41,667 bases of DNA from Spirosoma fluviale (GTDB lineage Bacteria > Bacteroidota > Bacteroidia > Cytophagales > Spirosomataceae), in assembly GCA_945906795.1 (NCBI GenBank), contig CAMDRO010000017.1, forward strand, positions 1-41,667, read 5' to 3'. Under the pieces are notes generated by a model. The model had not been told where the DNA came from, ran no database searches, and saw nothing but the letters and a program-made list of their open reading frames with translations. Numbering within the stretch: position 1 is the first letter of the stretch; each line of letters begins with the position of its first letter. Shown one piece after another: positions 25,231 through 33,119 of the stretch. Position numbers and translations under genes: made by a program.

Positions 25231-25992
25231 ATGAATTATAATTTAGATCAAATTCCTGAGAGAATTGCAAAACCACGTCAAAAAGGCTTGACGATGGTCA
25301 TGGACAAAGGCTTGAGTTTAAGGCAAGTAGAAGATTTCATTGAGATGGGCGGTGCTCACACCGACCTTGTCAAACTAGGTTGGGCCACGTCTTATGTGAC
25401 ACCAAATTTGAAAGAAAAATTAGCCATCTATAAATCAGCAGGAATCCCCGTTTATTTTGGTGGCACCTTATTTGAAGCATTTTATATTCGGGGCCAAGTG
25501 GATGAATATCAGCGTGTGCTGGACCTATACGGGATGGAATATGCTGAAATTTCGGATGGTTCCGTGGATATGCCTTCAGATGTCAAATGTGAATTTATTC
25601 AGAAGCTAGCGAAACAAGTGATTGTTCTTTCTGAAGTAGGTTCTAAAGATGAAGCTAAAATCATTCCTCCCTACAAGTGGATCAAATTGATGAAAATGGA
25701 ATTGGAAGCCGGTTCGTGGAAGGTCATTGGCGAGGCTAGAGAAGGTGGAAATGTAGGTTTATTTCGCTCCTCGGGCGAAGTACGACAAGGATTAGTGGAG
25801 GAGATTTTGACTGAAATTCCGGAAGAAAAAATCATTTGGGAAGCACCTCAGAAATCCCAACAGGTTTGGTTTGTTAAGTTAATTGGCGCTAATGTCAATG
25901 TTGGAAACATAGCACCTAATGAAGTTATTTCGTTAGAAACCATTCGTTTAGGTTTACGAGGTGACACATTTGACGATTTTTTAACTAAATAA
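25231..25992 (+). CDS. comA: Phosphosulfolactate synthase (ComA-like)
   Basis: ComA adds sulfite to phosphoenolpyruvate to form (R)-phosphosulfolactate, first known from methanogen coenzyme M synthesis. The 253-residue TIM-barrel protein shows 'RQKGLTMVMDKGLSLRQVED', 'DLVKLGWATSYV', 'GIPVYFGGTLFEAFY', 'EISDGSVDMP', 'VIGEAREGGNVGLF' and 'IIWEAPQKSQQVWFVK', as in the family. This phylum does not make coenzyme M, so the product probably feeds another sulfonate, for example the cysteate-derived head group of sulfonolipids; that is inference. No comB or comC homologue is adjacent. Confidence 0.9.
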   Translation: MNYNLDQIPERIAKPRQKGLTMVMDKGLSLRQVEDFIEMGGAHTDLVKLGWATSYVTPNLKEKLAIYKSAGIPVYFGGTLFEAFYIRGQVDEYQRVLDLYGMEYAEISDGSVDMPSDVKCEFIQKLAKQVIVLSEVGSKDEAKIIPPYKWIKLMKMELEAGSWKVIGEAREGGNVGLFRSSGEVRQGLVEEILTEIPEEKIIWEAPQKSQQVWFVKLIGANVNVGNIAPNEVISLETIRLGLRGDTFDDFLTK

Positions 25993-26064
25993 ATTACATT
26001 TTTAGGGCCTACCCATTGAAAATAAAGGGTTTTTTGGCTTCATTTGTTTTTCAAAAATATACGC

Positions 26065-26700
26065 ATGCTTCAATCACTTTTGGATTTATTAAAAGATCCC
26101 TTGCAATTTCTTACTGAGTTTATTTCAGCCAACGGCTCTTTGACTTATGCACTTTTGTTTTTAATTGTTTTTGTGGAAACGGGTCTCGTGGTTATGCCAC
26201 TTCTTCCTGGAGATTCATTGCTATTTTCTGTGGGTTTATTGGGCTCAGCCTCGGGCCAACTAGATGTTTATTTCGTCATTCCCTTACTTATTTTAGCGGC
26301 ATTGTCTGGTGATCAGGTCAATTATTTTTTAGGAAGATATTTCAGTTCTTGGATTAGGGAAAGGGAGCAAATTTTGTTTTTAAAGCGTTCTCATGTGGAA
26401 CAAACAGAAACATTTTACGCTAAATATGGCGCAAAAACAGTTATTTTAGCTAGGTTTATTCCTATCGTTAGAACAGTGGCTCCATTTGTGGCCGGCGCCG
26501 GTCGTATGTCCTACCCCGTTTATTTACTTTATGGATTTTTAGGCGCATGCCTTTGGGTTAGTTCCATTACGATGGCGGGGTTTTATTTGGGAGATAATGC
26601 CTTTGTCAAGGAAAATTTCGAAAAGGTGGTCCTTGGGATTGTAGGGGTTTCCGTTTTGCCCATCTTGGTTGGATTGATCAAGCAACGCTTTTCTAAGTAG
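26065..26700 (+). CDS. DedA family membrane protein
   Basis: The 211-residue protein (ATG at 26065; an upstream TTG is possible) has the DedA/SNARE-associated core: 'FVETGLVVMPLLPGDSLLFS', 'AALSGDQVNYFLGRYF', 'YAKYGAKTVILARFIPIVRT' and 'FVAGAGRMSYPVYLLYGFLG'. The 'ARFIPIVRT' arginines and the membrane-embedded E/D residues are in place. DedA proteins include lipid scramblases such as those recycling undecaprenyl phosphate. It sits 72 bases after comA and 6 bases before aroE. Confidence 0.93.
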   Translation: MLQSLLDLLKDPLQFLTEFISANGSLTYALLFLIVFVETGLVVMPLLPGDSLLFSVGLLGSASGQLDVYFVIPLLILAALSGDQVNYFLGRYFSSWIREREQILFLKRSHVEQTETFYAKYGAKTVILARFIPIVRTVAPFVAGAGRMSYPVYLLYGFLGACLWVSSITMAGFYLGDNAFVKENFEKVVLGIVGVSVLPILVGLIKQRFSK

Positions 26701-26706
26701 AATTTT

Positions 26707-27465
26707 ATGGCAATCTCTTCTCTTTATGGACTAATTGGTTATCCTCTAGGGCACTCATTTTCCAAAAAGTATTTTACTGAAAAATTTCAATCGCTAGGAC
26801 TTGCCCATTCGCATGCGTATGAACAATTTCCTATTGAATCGATTGACGAATTTCCTGGCTTATTAGCTCAACATAAATTCACTTTAAAGGGTTTAAATGT
26901 TACGATTCCTTATAAGCAAGTAGTGATGCCCTTTTTAAATAAGATTGATCCTGCTGCCTTGAAAATTGGCGCCGTCAACACCATTAAAATTCTGCCCAAT
27001 GGACATATTATTGGGTATAATTCAGATTATTGGGGCTTTAAAAACACGCTCACTTCCTGGACTGCTTTGGCCTATTTTAAATCAAAAAAGGCGTTGGTTT
27101 TGGGTCAAGGTGGAGCGGCTAAAGCTATTATTGTTGCTTTGGAAGATCTAGGTATTTCTGTGGTTAAAGTTTCAAGAGTGGCGTCCGATGATGCTATTTC
27201 TTATGAAGAAATTCCGGGACTTATTTCTGAGATTGGATTAATTGTAAATTCTACTCCGTTGGGAATGTATCCCAATATAGACACAAGCCCTGCCTTGCCT
27301 TACAAGCTCATGAATGAACAACATTTTTTATATGATGTAGTTTATAATCCATTAGAAACATTATTTCTCAAAAAGGGAATTGCCTCTCGCGTAGGTGGCA
27401 CGCACACAGGCATCGACATGTTAATCGGCCAGGCCGATAAGGCTTGGGAGATATGGCAATCTTAA
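26707..27465 (+). CDS. aroE: Shikimate dehydrogenase
   Basis: AroE reduces 3-dehydroshikimate to shikimate with NADPH. The 252-residue protein has the substrate site 'GYPLGHSFSK' (11-20), 'GLNVTIPYK' with catalytic K70, and 'IGAVNTIKI'. The nucleotide-binding loop is 'LVLGQGGAAKA', and the C-terminal 'GTHTGIDMLIGQADKAWEIW' is typical. The length suits the short Bacteroidota form. The stop codon overlaps that of the convergent PRTase gene by four bases. Confidence 0.95.
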   Translation: MAISSLYGLIGYPLGHSFSKKYFTEKFQSLGLAHSHAYEQFPIESIDEFPGLLAQHKFTLKGLNVTIPYKQVVMPFLNKIDPAALKIGAVNTIKILPNGHIIGYNSDYWGFKNTLTSWTALAYFKSKKALVLGQGGAAKAIIVALEDLGISVVKVSRVASDDAISYEEIPGLISEIGLIVNSTPLGMYPNIDTSPALPYKLMNEQHFLYDVVYNPLETLFLKKGIASRVGGTHTGIDMLIGQADKAWEIWQS

Positions 27466-27965
27466 TGTAAATAAACGCCTCTTTTTTTAGCATCAGAAAT
27501 AATTACCTCCACGTGTTCGGATAGGGTAGTAGACAATTCATAGCCCTTGTAATCAGCTGAAATTGGAAATTTTCTGTAATTGCGGTCGACCAAAACTGCG
27601 ACTTGTATTTTTTTGACCGGAATACTTAAAAAAGGGGCTAAGGAATAAGAAAAAGTTCGACCTGTATTTAACACATCGTCCACGACCACGATCACTTTGT
27701 TTTCAAATAGTTCTAACGAACAGTCGAAACGTACAGGTTGATCATAAGGAATGTCTTTATTTAACTGAATTTCAACAGCCTTCGCTTGGAGCTTTGAGAT
27801 TTCTTGGATATGTTCACACAGCATTTTAGCTAAGGCAAAGCCCTCGCCTGTGACACCGGCAATAATAATTTCTTTTTCCTCAAAATTGTTTTCATAAATC
27901 TGAAACGAAATACGTCTGATTTTTTGAAGCAAAGAAGGACCGTCTAAGATTTGTTTTGCCGACAT
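27462..27965 (-). CDS. Phosphoribosyltransferase family protein (PyrR-like)
   Basis: The 167-residue protein has the PRPP-binding loop 'VIVVVDDVLNTGRTF' (91-105) and the type I PRTase layout, with 'IIIAGVTGEGFALAKML' as the earlier loop and 'VAVLVDRNYRKFPISADYKG' near the C-terminus. This last region is the PyrR-type 'LVDRGHRELPI' equivalent. It may be a uracil/hypoxanthine PRTase-like enzyme or a pyrimidine regulator; no pyr operon is adjacent. I use the ATG at 27963-27965, as the longer frame begins with TTG and adds an unrelated leader. It diverges from the gene at 28058. Confidence 0.88.
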   Translation of the reverse strand: MSAKQILDGPSLLQKIRRISFQIYENNFEEKEIIIAGVTGEGFALAKMLCEHIQEISKLQAKAVEIQLNKDIPYDQPVRFDCSLELFENKVIVVVDDVLNTGRTFSYSLAPFLSIPVKKIQVAVLVDRNYRKFPISADYKGYELSTTLSEHVEVIISDAKKRGVYLH

Positions 27966-28057
27966 AATTTGTTGTTGCACTAAAATAGCGCTTAAAATTA
28001 CCAAAATTATCCAAATTTCGTACCTTTACGCTTTATTTAGCAGTTAAATTATTTTAT

Positions 28058-28606
28058 ATGGCCAAAATGTATGGGGCGCAACAGCGCCAACAAATGCAAG
28101 CTCCTTCCAATCCATTAGCGATTAAAACGAAGAAATACGGGTTAGAAAAAAACAAATATATTGGACTTTGTATGCGTCAATTATTTGCCAATCAATGGAA
28201 ATGGTCGTTTGTTCCTTTGGTTTTAATTCTGGCTAATGTGGCTTTAAATCTTTCAGGCACCTATAAAAACTATTGGATTTATATATTTATTGCCATCGGT
28301 ACCATCGGGTATATCTTATTTTGGTTGATCCAATTTACAGGCATTACGCAACTAGCTCAGTATAAACAGCTTTTTGACAAGTATCGATATGAAATAGATT
28401 CTCGTCAAATTTTTATGAAAATTTCCGATAAGGAAGGGGGGATGTTGAAATGGGATATGATTTTGAAAGCATATAAAGATAAAAAATCCTATGTGCTTGA
28501 AATGGGGAAGTTTCAATTTATGTATTTGCCATTTTCAATCTTCAATAATGAAAATGACAAAAAATTGATGGATAAAATTCTTCGCGACAAGGGATACATT
28601 CAATAA
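28058..28606 (+). CDS. Membrane protein with YcxB-like C-terminal region, unknown function
   Basis: The 182-residue protein has a polar N-terminus rich in Q/A/K (about 1-40), two membrane helices (about 52-68 and 74-92), and a soluble C-terminal part of about 85 residues with 'YEIDSRQIFMKISDKEGGMLKWDMILKAYK' broken by 'YLPFSIFNNEND'. The latter recalls the YcxB-like PH-fold domain. I do not know its role. It is five bases ahead of ruvX and likely co-transcribed with it. Confidence 0.78.
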   Translation: MAKMYGAQQRQQMQAPSNPLAIKTKKYGLEKNKYIGLCMRQLFANQWKWSFVPLVLILANVALNLSGTYKNYWIYIFIAIGTIGYILFWLIQFTGITQLAQYKQLFDKYRYEIDSRQIFMKISDKEGGMLKWDMILKAYKDKKSYVLEMGKFQFMYLPFSIFNNENDKKLMDKILRDKGYIQ

Positions 28607-28611
28607 ACTTT

Positions 28612-29025
28612 ATGGGCAGAATCTTAGCCATTGATTTTGGTTTGAAGCGCACAGGTTTAGCGGTGACGGATTCCTTGAAAATTATTGCCAATGGCCTCGA
28701 AACGGTCCCAACGCATACATTAATCTCATTTTTAGAGGCTTATTTCCAGAAAGAAACCGTAGACGAAGTGGTCATCGGTATGCCCAAAAATTTAGATAAT
28801 TCAGATACTGACTCAACCGCCAGAGTGCGAATTTTTATTAAAAGCTTCAAAAAGAAATTTCCCGAAGTACCCCTGCATGAGCATGATGAAAGATTTACCT
28901 CAAAATTAGCTATGCAAGCTATGATCGCCGGGGGAATGTCTAAAAAGGATCGCCGAGAAAAAGGGAATGTTGACCGCGTATCCGCAACCATTATTTTGCA
29001 ATCTTTTATGGAAGCCATGCCATAG
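28612..29025 (+). CDS. ruvX: Putative pre-16S rRNA nuclease / Holliday junction resolvase-like RuvX (YqgF)
   Basis: The RNase H-fold protein of 137 residues has the family motifs 'RILAIDFGLKRTGLAVTD' (3-20, first catalytic Asp), 'VVIGMPKNLDNSDTDS', 'HEHDERFTSKLA' and the C-terminal 'VDRVSATIILQSF' (second acidic residue). It is involved in 16S rRNA 5' end maturation. The length is normal. It is placed 5 bases after the membrane-protein gene. Confidence 0.94.
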   Translation: MGRILAIDFGLKRTGLAVTDSLKIIANGLETVPTHTLISFLEAYFQKETVDEVVIGMPKNLDNSDTDSTARVRIFIKSFKKKFPEVPLHEHDERFTSKLAMQAMIAGGMSKKDRREKGNVDRVSATIILQSFMEAMP

Positions 29026-29033
29026 CTAGGCTT

Positions 29034-29861
29034 TTATTTGTTGACTACTTTGGCAAATCGATGGTAAAAGGGAGTCTTGCTAGTCGAACTTTTAGGCTTG
29101 AATTTTCCTGTTATAATCGGCATGTACATCACTCTCCGTCTAGATTTTTCACCAAAATTTGGGGATACTTCCACTCGATGCCATAACCGTCCATCGTGAA
29201 TAGTTAAATCACCTCGCTCTATTTCAAAAGCAGCTTCTCGAGGGTCTGAACGATGATCTATAAATTGTTTTTTACCAAAAAGCAGTTTCAAAACGCTTTG
29301 GTTTTGGGTTCCAGGCAACACCCTTAATCCACCATTAGATGAAGGACAATGATCTAAATGGATGCCTACATTAAGCATAGGTAATATTTTTTGACCCAAA
29401 AATAAATCACGGGGACTATCGGTATGCCAGCCCATTTGCGTGAATTTAGAATTTGGTTGATTTACATAGTGATTGAACACCAAGCCATCTTTTTCATCCT
29501 CTGAAATTCGACCTTCGTATGGGGCTAAAAATTCGGTTAATTGGCTTAATCGAGGATCCTTTAAAAATTCTTGTAACACACTACTATACTTATTTGTAAA
29601 GCACATGCGCTGAATCATGTCTTTGCCCTCAGGATCTTTCCCAAATTTTAATGGGATTCCATTGATTTTTTGAACTCCTTCTGTAAGCCATTTGGATTCA
29701 ATTTTAGCTAATTCATCGATAAAGGCCAAAGCCGTTTCTGAAGTAATAAAATTCTTAAATTGAATAACCCCATATTTTTTGAAATAATCTTTTTGCTCTT
29801 GAGTAATTTCTGACCCAAGGGTGAAAGTTTTGTATTCAAATTTTATAATTGGTTTTTTCAT
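29034..29861 (-). CDS. Phytanoyl-CoA dioxygenase (PhyH) family Fe(II)/2-oxoglutarate oxygenase
   Basis: The 275-residue protein contains the non-haem iron triad of the PhyH family: HxD in 'GWHTDSPRD' (H146, D148) and the distal histidine in 'HDGRLWHRVEVSP' (H228). An arginine for 2-oxoglutarate is available in 'GEKSRRRVMYMP'. The substrate is not evident; family members hydroxylate small molecules, lipids or amino acids. I start at the ATG at 29859-29861; the longer frame begins with a TTG. It diverges from the frameshifted outer-membrane gene over a 189-base gap holding an FNR/Crp-like palindrome. Confidence 0.9.
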   Translation of the reverse strand: MKKPIIKFEYKTFTLGSEITQEQKDYFKKYGVIQFKNFITSETALAFIDELAKIESKWLTEGVQKINGIPLKFGKDPEGKDMIQRMCFTNKYSSVLQEFLKDPRLSQLTEFLAPYEGRISEDEKDGLVFNHYVNQPNSKFTQMGWHTDSPRDLFLGQKILPMLNVGIHLDHCPSSNGGLRVLPGTQNQSVLKLLFGKKQFIDHRSDPREAAFEIERGDLTIHDGRLWHRVEVSPNFGEKSRRRVMYMPIITGKFKPKSSTSKTPFYHRFAKVVNK

Positions 29862-29973
29862 ATTTGATGAGCAATGGTTACTTGGCAATTTTATATCTAA
29901 AGGTAAAATTAAAGAATTATGAACTCGTAATTTATGTATTTGTGACCGAAAAATTTAAACAAAATTAAATTTT

Positions 29974-29987
29974 ATGATAAATATCAT
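29974..29987. promoter_or_regulatory. FNR/Crp-like palindromic operator
   Basis: ATGATAAATATCAT is a perfect inverted repeat (arms ATGATA/TATCAT around AA). It contains TGAT-N4-ATCA, the core of the Crp/FNR family site (FNR: TTGAT-N4-ATCAA). It lies about 113 bases from the PhyH start and 64 bases before the outer-membrane gene start. Confidence 0.45.
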
Positions 29988-30050
29988 CAATCCGATTCCT
30001 ATTTTAGGATTTAATTTCCGAAATTTACATGCAAATTTATATATAAGAAC

Positions 30051-30876
30051 TTGAAATATTTTATCTTGTTCATCTCAATAACTGCTTTTAGTCAATCCAT
30101 TCCGCGCAAAGGCAAATACTTTGTTTATTGGGGCTATAATCGATCAGCTTATCCGACGTCTGATATTTCTTTTAAAGGTCCCGGATATGATTTTCAAATA
30201 ATTATTAATCAACCCAACTGTCAACCTATTTCAGGACAAGACAGGGGCTTATTTTAACCCTTCACTCTTCTCCATTCCACAATTTAATTTGCATGCAGGA
30301 GTATTTATAAAAGATAATTTATCATTAAGTGTAGGTTGGGATCACATGAAATATGTGGTGGATGATTATCAGAATAGCCATATAACAGGAAATATTTTAG
30401 GCCAAGTGTCTAATCCAGGGATTGCGGTAAATCCTAGGTATGTGGGAAATTTTTCAAATGCGCCTGTAGTGATAAATCCGATTGATTTTATCGATTATGA
30501 GCATACCGATGGGTTTAATTATGCGGCTATTGAATTGGATCATTACACAAATTTGTGGCAAGCTAAAAAAAATCACATGCAATTAGAATGGATTAATGGA
30601 GTCGGCATCGGGGTGGTTGTCCCTCGTTCGGATGTTCGTTTATTCTCGGTAGGTCAAAACAATTTTTGGCATTTGGCCGGAGCAGGCGCGTCGATTAAAA
30701 CAGGTTTAAGATTAAATCTAACCAAGCAGTTATTTTTTGAAACGAGTTTGAAGGGGGGGTATACGGATTTGTGGGATGTTCATACGACAGGTCGTTCGGT
30801 CGATCAAGCCAGTCAGGCAATTTGGTTTGGAGAATGGTTTTGGGTGCTTGGATTTAATTTTGGTGGGGCAAAATAA
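30051..30876 (+). pseudogene. Outer-membrane beta-barrel-like protein gene broken by a frameshift
   Basis: Two frames together read as one protein of about 270 residues. The first (from TTG at 30051) gives a signal-like start and 'KGKYFVYWGYNRSAYPTSDI', then 'FKGPGYDFQ', and stops at 30255-30257. The second is open from about 30202 and continues as 'DKTGAYFNPSLFSIPQFNLH', 'FIKDNLSLSVGWDHMKYVVD' and on to 'WVLGFNFGGAK'. In Bacteroidota these motifs follow each other in one protein, so the frame changes between about 30195 and 30245. Only a TTG start gives the signal peptide, as the nearby ATG at 30029 stops after five codons; the 5' end may also be damaged. A sequencing error could explain the shift. 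Confidence 0.72.
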
Positions 30877-30912
30877 ATTTTTAGCTTAGACTAAAAATGT
30901 GTATGTTTGGAG

Positions 30913-31659
30913 ATGCGATTGATTTGGCTTCTTCATTTTACTTTGTTTAGTTTGACCGTTCGGGGCCAACAAACAGGTCGTATAGAAACGGATCGACCTG
31001 ATCAAACAGAATGCCCTTTCATTGTCAAAAAAGGGTATATTCAAGCTGAAATGGGTTTTAATCGGAATAGTTATGCGGATGGGCTCGAATATTTTTATCC
31101 TACTACCTTGCTTAAAATGGGTGTATGGAAAAATCTAGAACTTCGGTATGTGTCAATCGCCTCTTCTTCTGCAGGCATCTCAAGTTTTAAAACAGAGGCC
31201 ATTGGATTTAAATTGGCCATATTGGAAGGTAAAAATTGGATTCCTCGCACGTCCATGATCACCCACTTGCATTGGGATAATTTAAATCGTGATGAGAGTG
31301 AGCGAAATCCAACTAAACATTCCGTGGGTGATGCGGTATTCACTTTTCAAAATGATTTTGGCCGGGGATATGGGATTGGCTATAATTTTGGAGCGGAATT
31401 TCATACAAATGGAAGTATGGAAGGAATTTACCGGATTGCTCCCAACATGAACATAGGCCAAAACGGGTATGCCTATGTAGAGGTTTTTGGCCGAGTCCCT
31501 TTTTCTGTGAATGTAGATCATTGGGTGGATGGAGGTTTGGCCTATTACATCAATGACCATATTAAATTAGATGGCTCTATTGGAAAAAGTTTATCTAATC
31601 AATCAGATTGGTATGGAGCTTTAGGAATTTCCTTCCGTTTCAAAGTTTTTAATCCATAG
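30913..31659 (+). CDS. Outer-membrane transporter-like beta-barrel protein
   Basis: The 248-residue product has a signal peptide (about 1-19, ends 'LTVRGQ'), then 'IETDRPDQTECPFIVKKGYI', a start shared by the Bacteroidota proteins often labelled 'transporter' and placed with the MetA-pathway/phenol-degradation barrel family (PF13557). Alternating hydrophobic/polar strands continue to the C-terminal 'DWYGALGISFRFKVF', a typical last barrel strand. I start at the ATG at 30913 rather than the TTG six bases earlier. The substrate is unknown. It lies 36 bases after the broken outer-membrane gene. Confidence 0.82.
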   Translation: MRLIWLLHFTLFSLTVRGQQTGRIETDRPDQTECPFIVKKGYIQAEMGFNRNSYADGLEYFYPTTLLKMGVWKNLELRYVSIASSSAGISSFKTEAIGFKLAILEGKNWIPRTSMITHLHWDNLNRDESERNPTKHSVGDAVFTFQNDFGRGYGIGYNFGAEFHTNGSMEGIYRIAPNMNIGQNGYAYVEVFGRVPFSVNVDHWVDGGLAYYINDHIKLDGSIGKSLSNQSDWYGALGISFRFKVFNP

Positions 31660-31697
31660 CATATCTTCTCCCGTTACAAATTATGTAAATTGCGAGA

Positions 31698-33113
31698 ATG
31701 AAAAAATTCGGATCTGTTTTTCATATCGTTTTTCTGATGTTAACGCTGGTATTTTCGGCGATGGGTCAGACCACTATGAGCGTGACGACACAAATTGGCT
31801 CAAAGTCCATTCCCCAAGACGAAAATTTTATTCTGTCATTTACGTTGACCAGCGCTGAAAATGCTTCGGCAACATTGCCAAGCTATAAGTTCCCTGAGCT
31901 TTTGAATTTTAAGAAACAAGGCGTTAGTCGAGCAAAGGCATCTAAATCGATGAATGGCCAAATAGTCAACACTTATACATTTTCTCAATATTATCTGCCC
32001 GATAAGCCAGGTAATTTTGAAATTATTAATGAATGGATTGAAGTGGGCAATCAAACATTTAGGCTGGAGCCTTTTACGATTGTAGTCAACCCAGCGCTCG
32101 ACACGGAGGAATTTACCGAAGAGTTGCTGCCGAGCGAATTAATCCTTACCTCAAACGATCCACTTTTTGTCATTACCTCAAATACAGATAAGCCTTTCGT
32201 AGGCCAAGGATTCACCCTAAAAATGTCCTTTTTTGTGCCAGAAAGTAATACACAGGAATTCGAATTTGATCGGAATGACATTCAAATTCCAGCCTTAATT
32301 TCTAACATGAAACCTAAATTTTGTTGGGAAGAAAATTTTGGAATTACCACCGAGCAAATTCTTAAAGTGTCGATCAATAAAAAGAAATATACGGAATACC
32401 GCTTTTTTCAAGCCACTTATTTTGCCTTACAAAATCAAAAAATTCAGATACCTGCACTGAAATTTAGGGTCATTTCTATCAACAGAAAAGGATTAGAAGC
32501 CATTAAAAAACCCGTTTTTTTTACCTCAGCTCCTGTAGAAATTAAACTGAGGGATTTGCCGCATCACCCCTTAAGTGAAAAAGTTCCGGTTGGGAATTTC
32601 CAATTGAAAGAAAATATTTCATCTTCAAATTCCAAGACAGGGCAGTCCCTTCTATATACTGCTAGCTTAATAGGGGATGGCAATGGAGCTTTATGGAATT
32701 ATAAATCGCCAGAGTCTGATTATTTTATGAATTTTGTGCCAATTTCAGTTCAAACGACGGTGGCGCCTTCCCAAGAAAAAATGTTTGGCAATAAAACCGA
32801 TAAAATTCAAATTATTCTCAAACAACCAGGTAAATTTGCATTGAGTCATTATTTCAATTGGATTTACTTTAATGTGAAAACAGAGCAGTTTGACACATTA
32901 AGATCCAAAATAGTTTTAGACATAACAGGTAATTCATCTGATCATGTATTGAATACGGATCGCGCAGAGGATGAGGTTTATCGACGCATTGAAAACAAAA
33001 ACACCTTGGAGGTGTCTTGGGCCAGGTGGGTAAATTGGAGTCAATTAGTCAATTTAATATTGATATTTTTAGCGATTGTTATAGCTTTTCTTGTTTGGAA
33101 AAGGCCAAATTAA
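31698..33113 (+). CDS. BatD-like protein with C-terminal membrane anchor
   Basis: The 471-residue protein has a signal peptide (about 1-23, 'VFSAMGQ'), then 'VTTQIGSKSIPQDENFILSF', a typical start of BatD ('oxygen tolerance') proteins. Repeated beta-rich Ig-like sections follow, then a last hydrophobic helix (about 448-467) ending in 'VWKRPN'. BatD is thought to work with the BatA/BatB von Willebrand proteins, but neither is present here, so this is a stand-alone BatD-like paralogue. It is shorter than usual BatD (about 550-600 residues). It ends 6 bases before aroC. Confidence 0.8.
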   Translation: MKKFGSVFHIVFLMLTLVFSAMGQTTMSVTTQIGSKSIPQDENFILSFTLTSAENASATLPSYKFPELLNFKKQGVSRAKASKSMNGQIVNTYTFSQYYLPDKPGNFEIINEWIEVGNQTFRLEPFTIVVNPALDTEEFTEELLPSELILTSNDPLFVITSNTDKPFVGQGFTLKMSFFVPESNTQEFEFDRNDIQIPALISNMKPKFCWEENFGITTEQILKVSINKKKYTEYRFFQATYFALQNQKIQIPALKFRVISINRKGLEAIKKPVFFTSAPVEIKLRDLPHHPLSEKVPVGNFQLKENISSSNSKTGQSLLYTASLIGDGNGALWNYKSPESDYFMNFVPISVQTTVAPSQEKMFGNKTDKIQIILKQPGKFALSHYFNWIYFNVKTEQFDTLRSKIVLDITGNSSDHVLNTDRAEDEVYRRIENKNTLEVSWARWVNWSQLVNLILIFLAIVIAFLVWKRPN

Positions 33114-33119
33114 AAAGAT

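Noticed and set aside
30029-30046. ATG at 30029 as the start of the outer-membrane protein gene
   Set aside because: It is in a different frame and stops after five codons (MQIYI).
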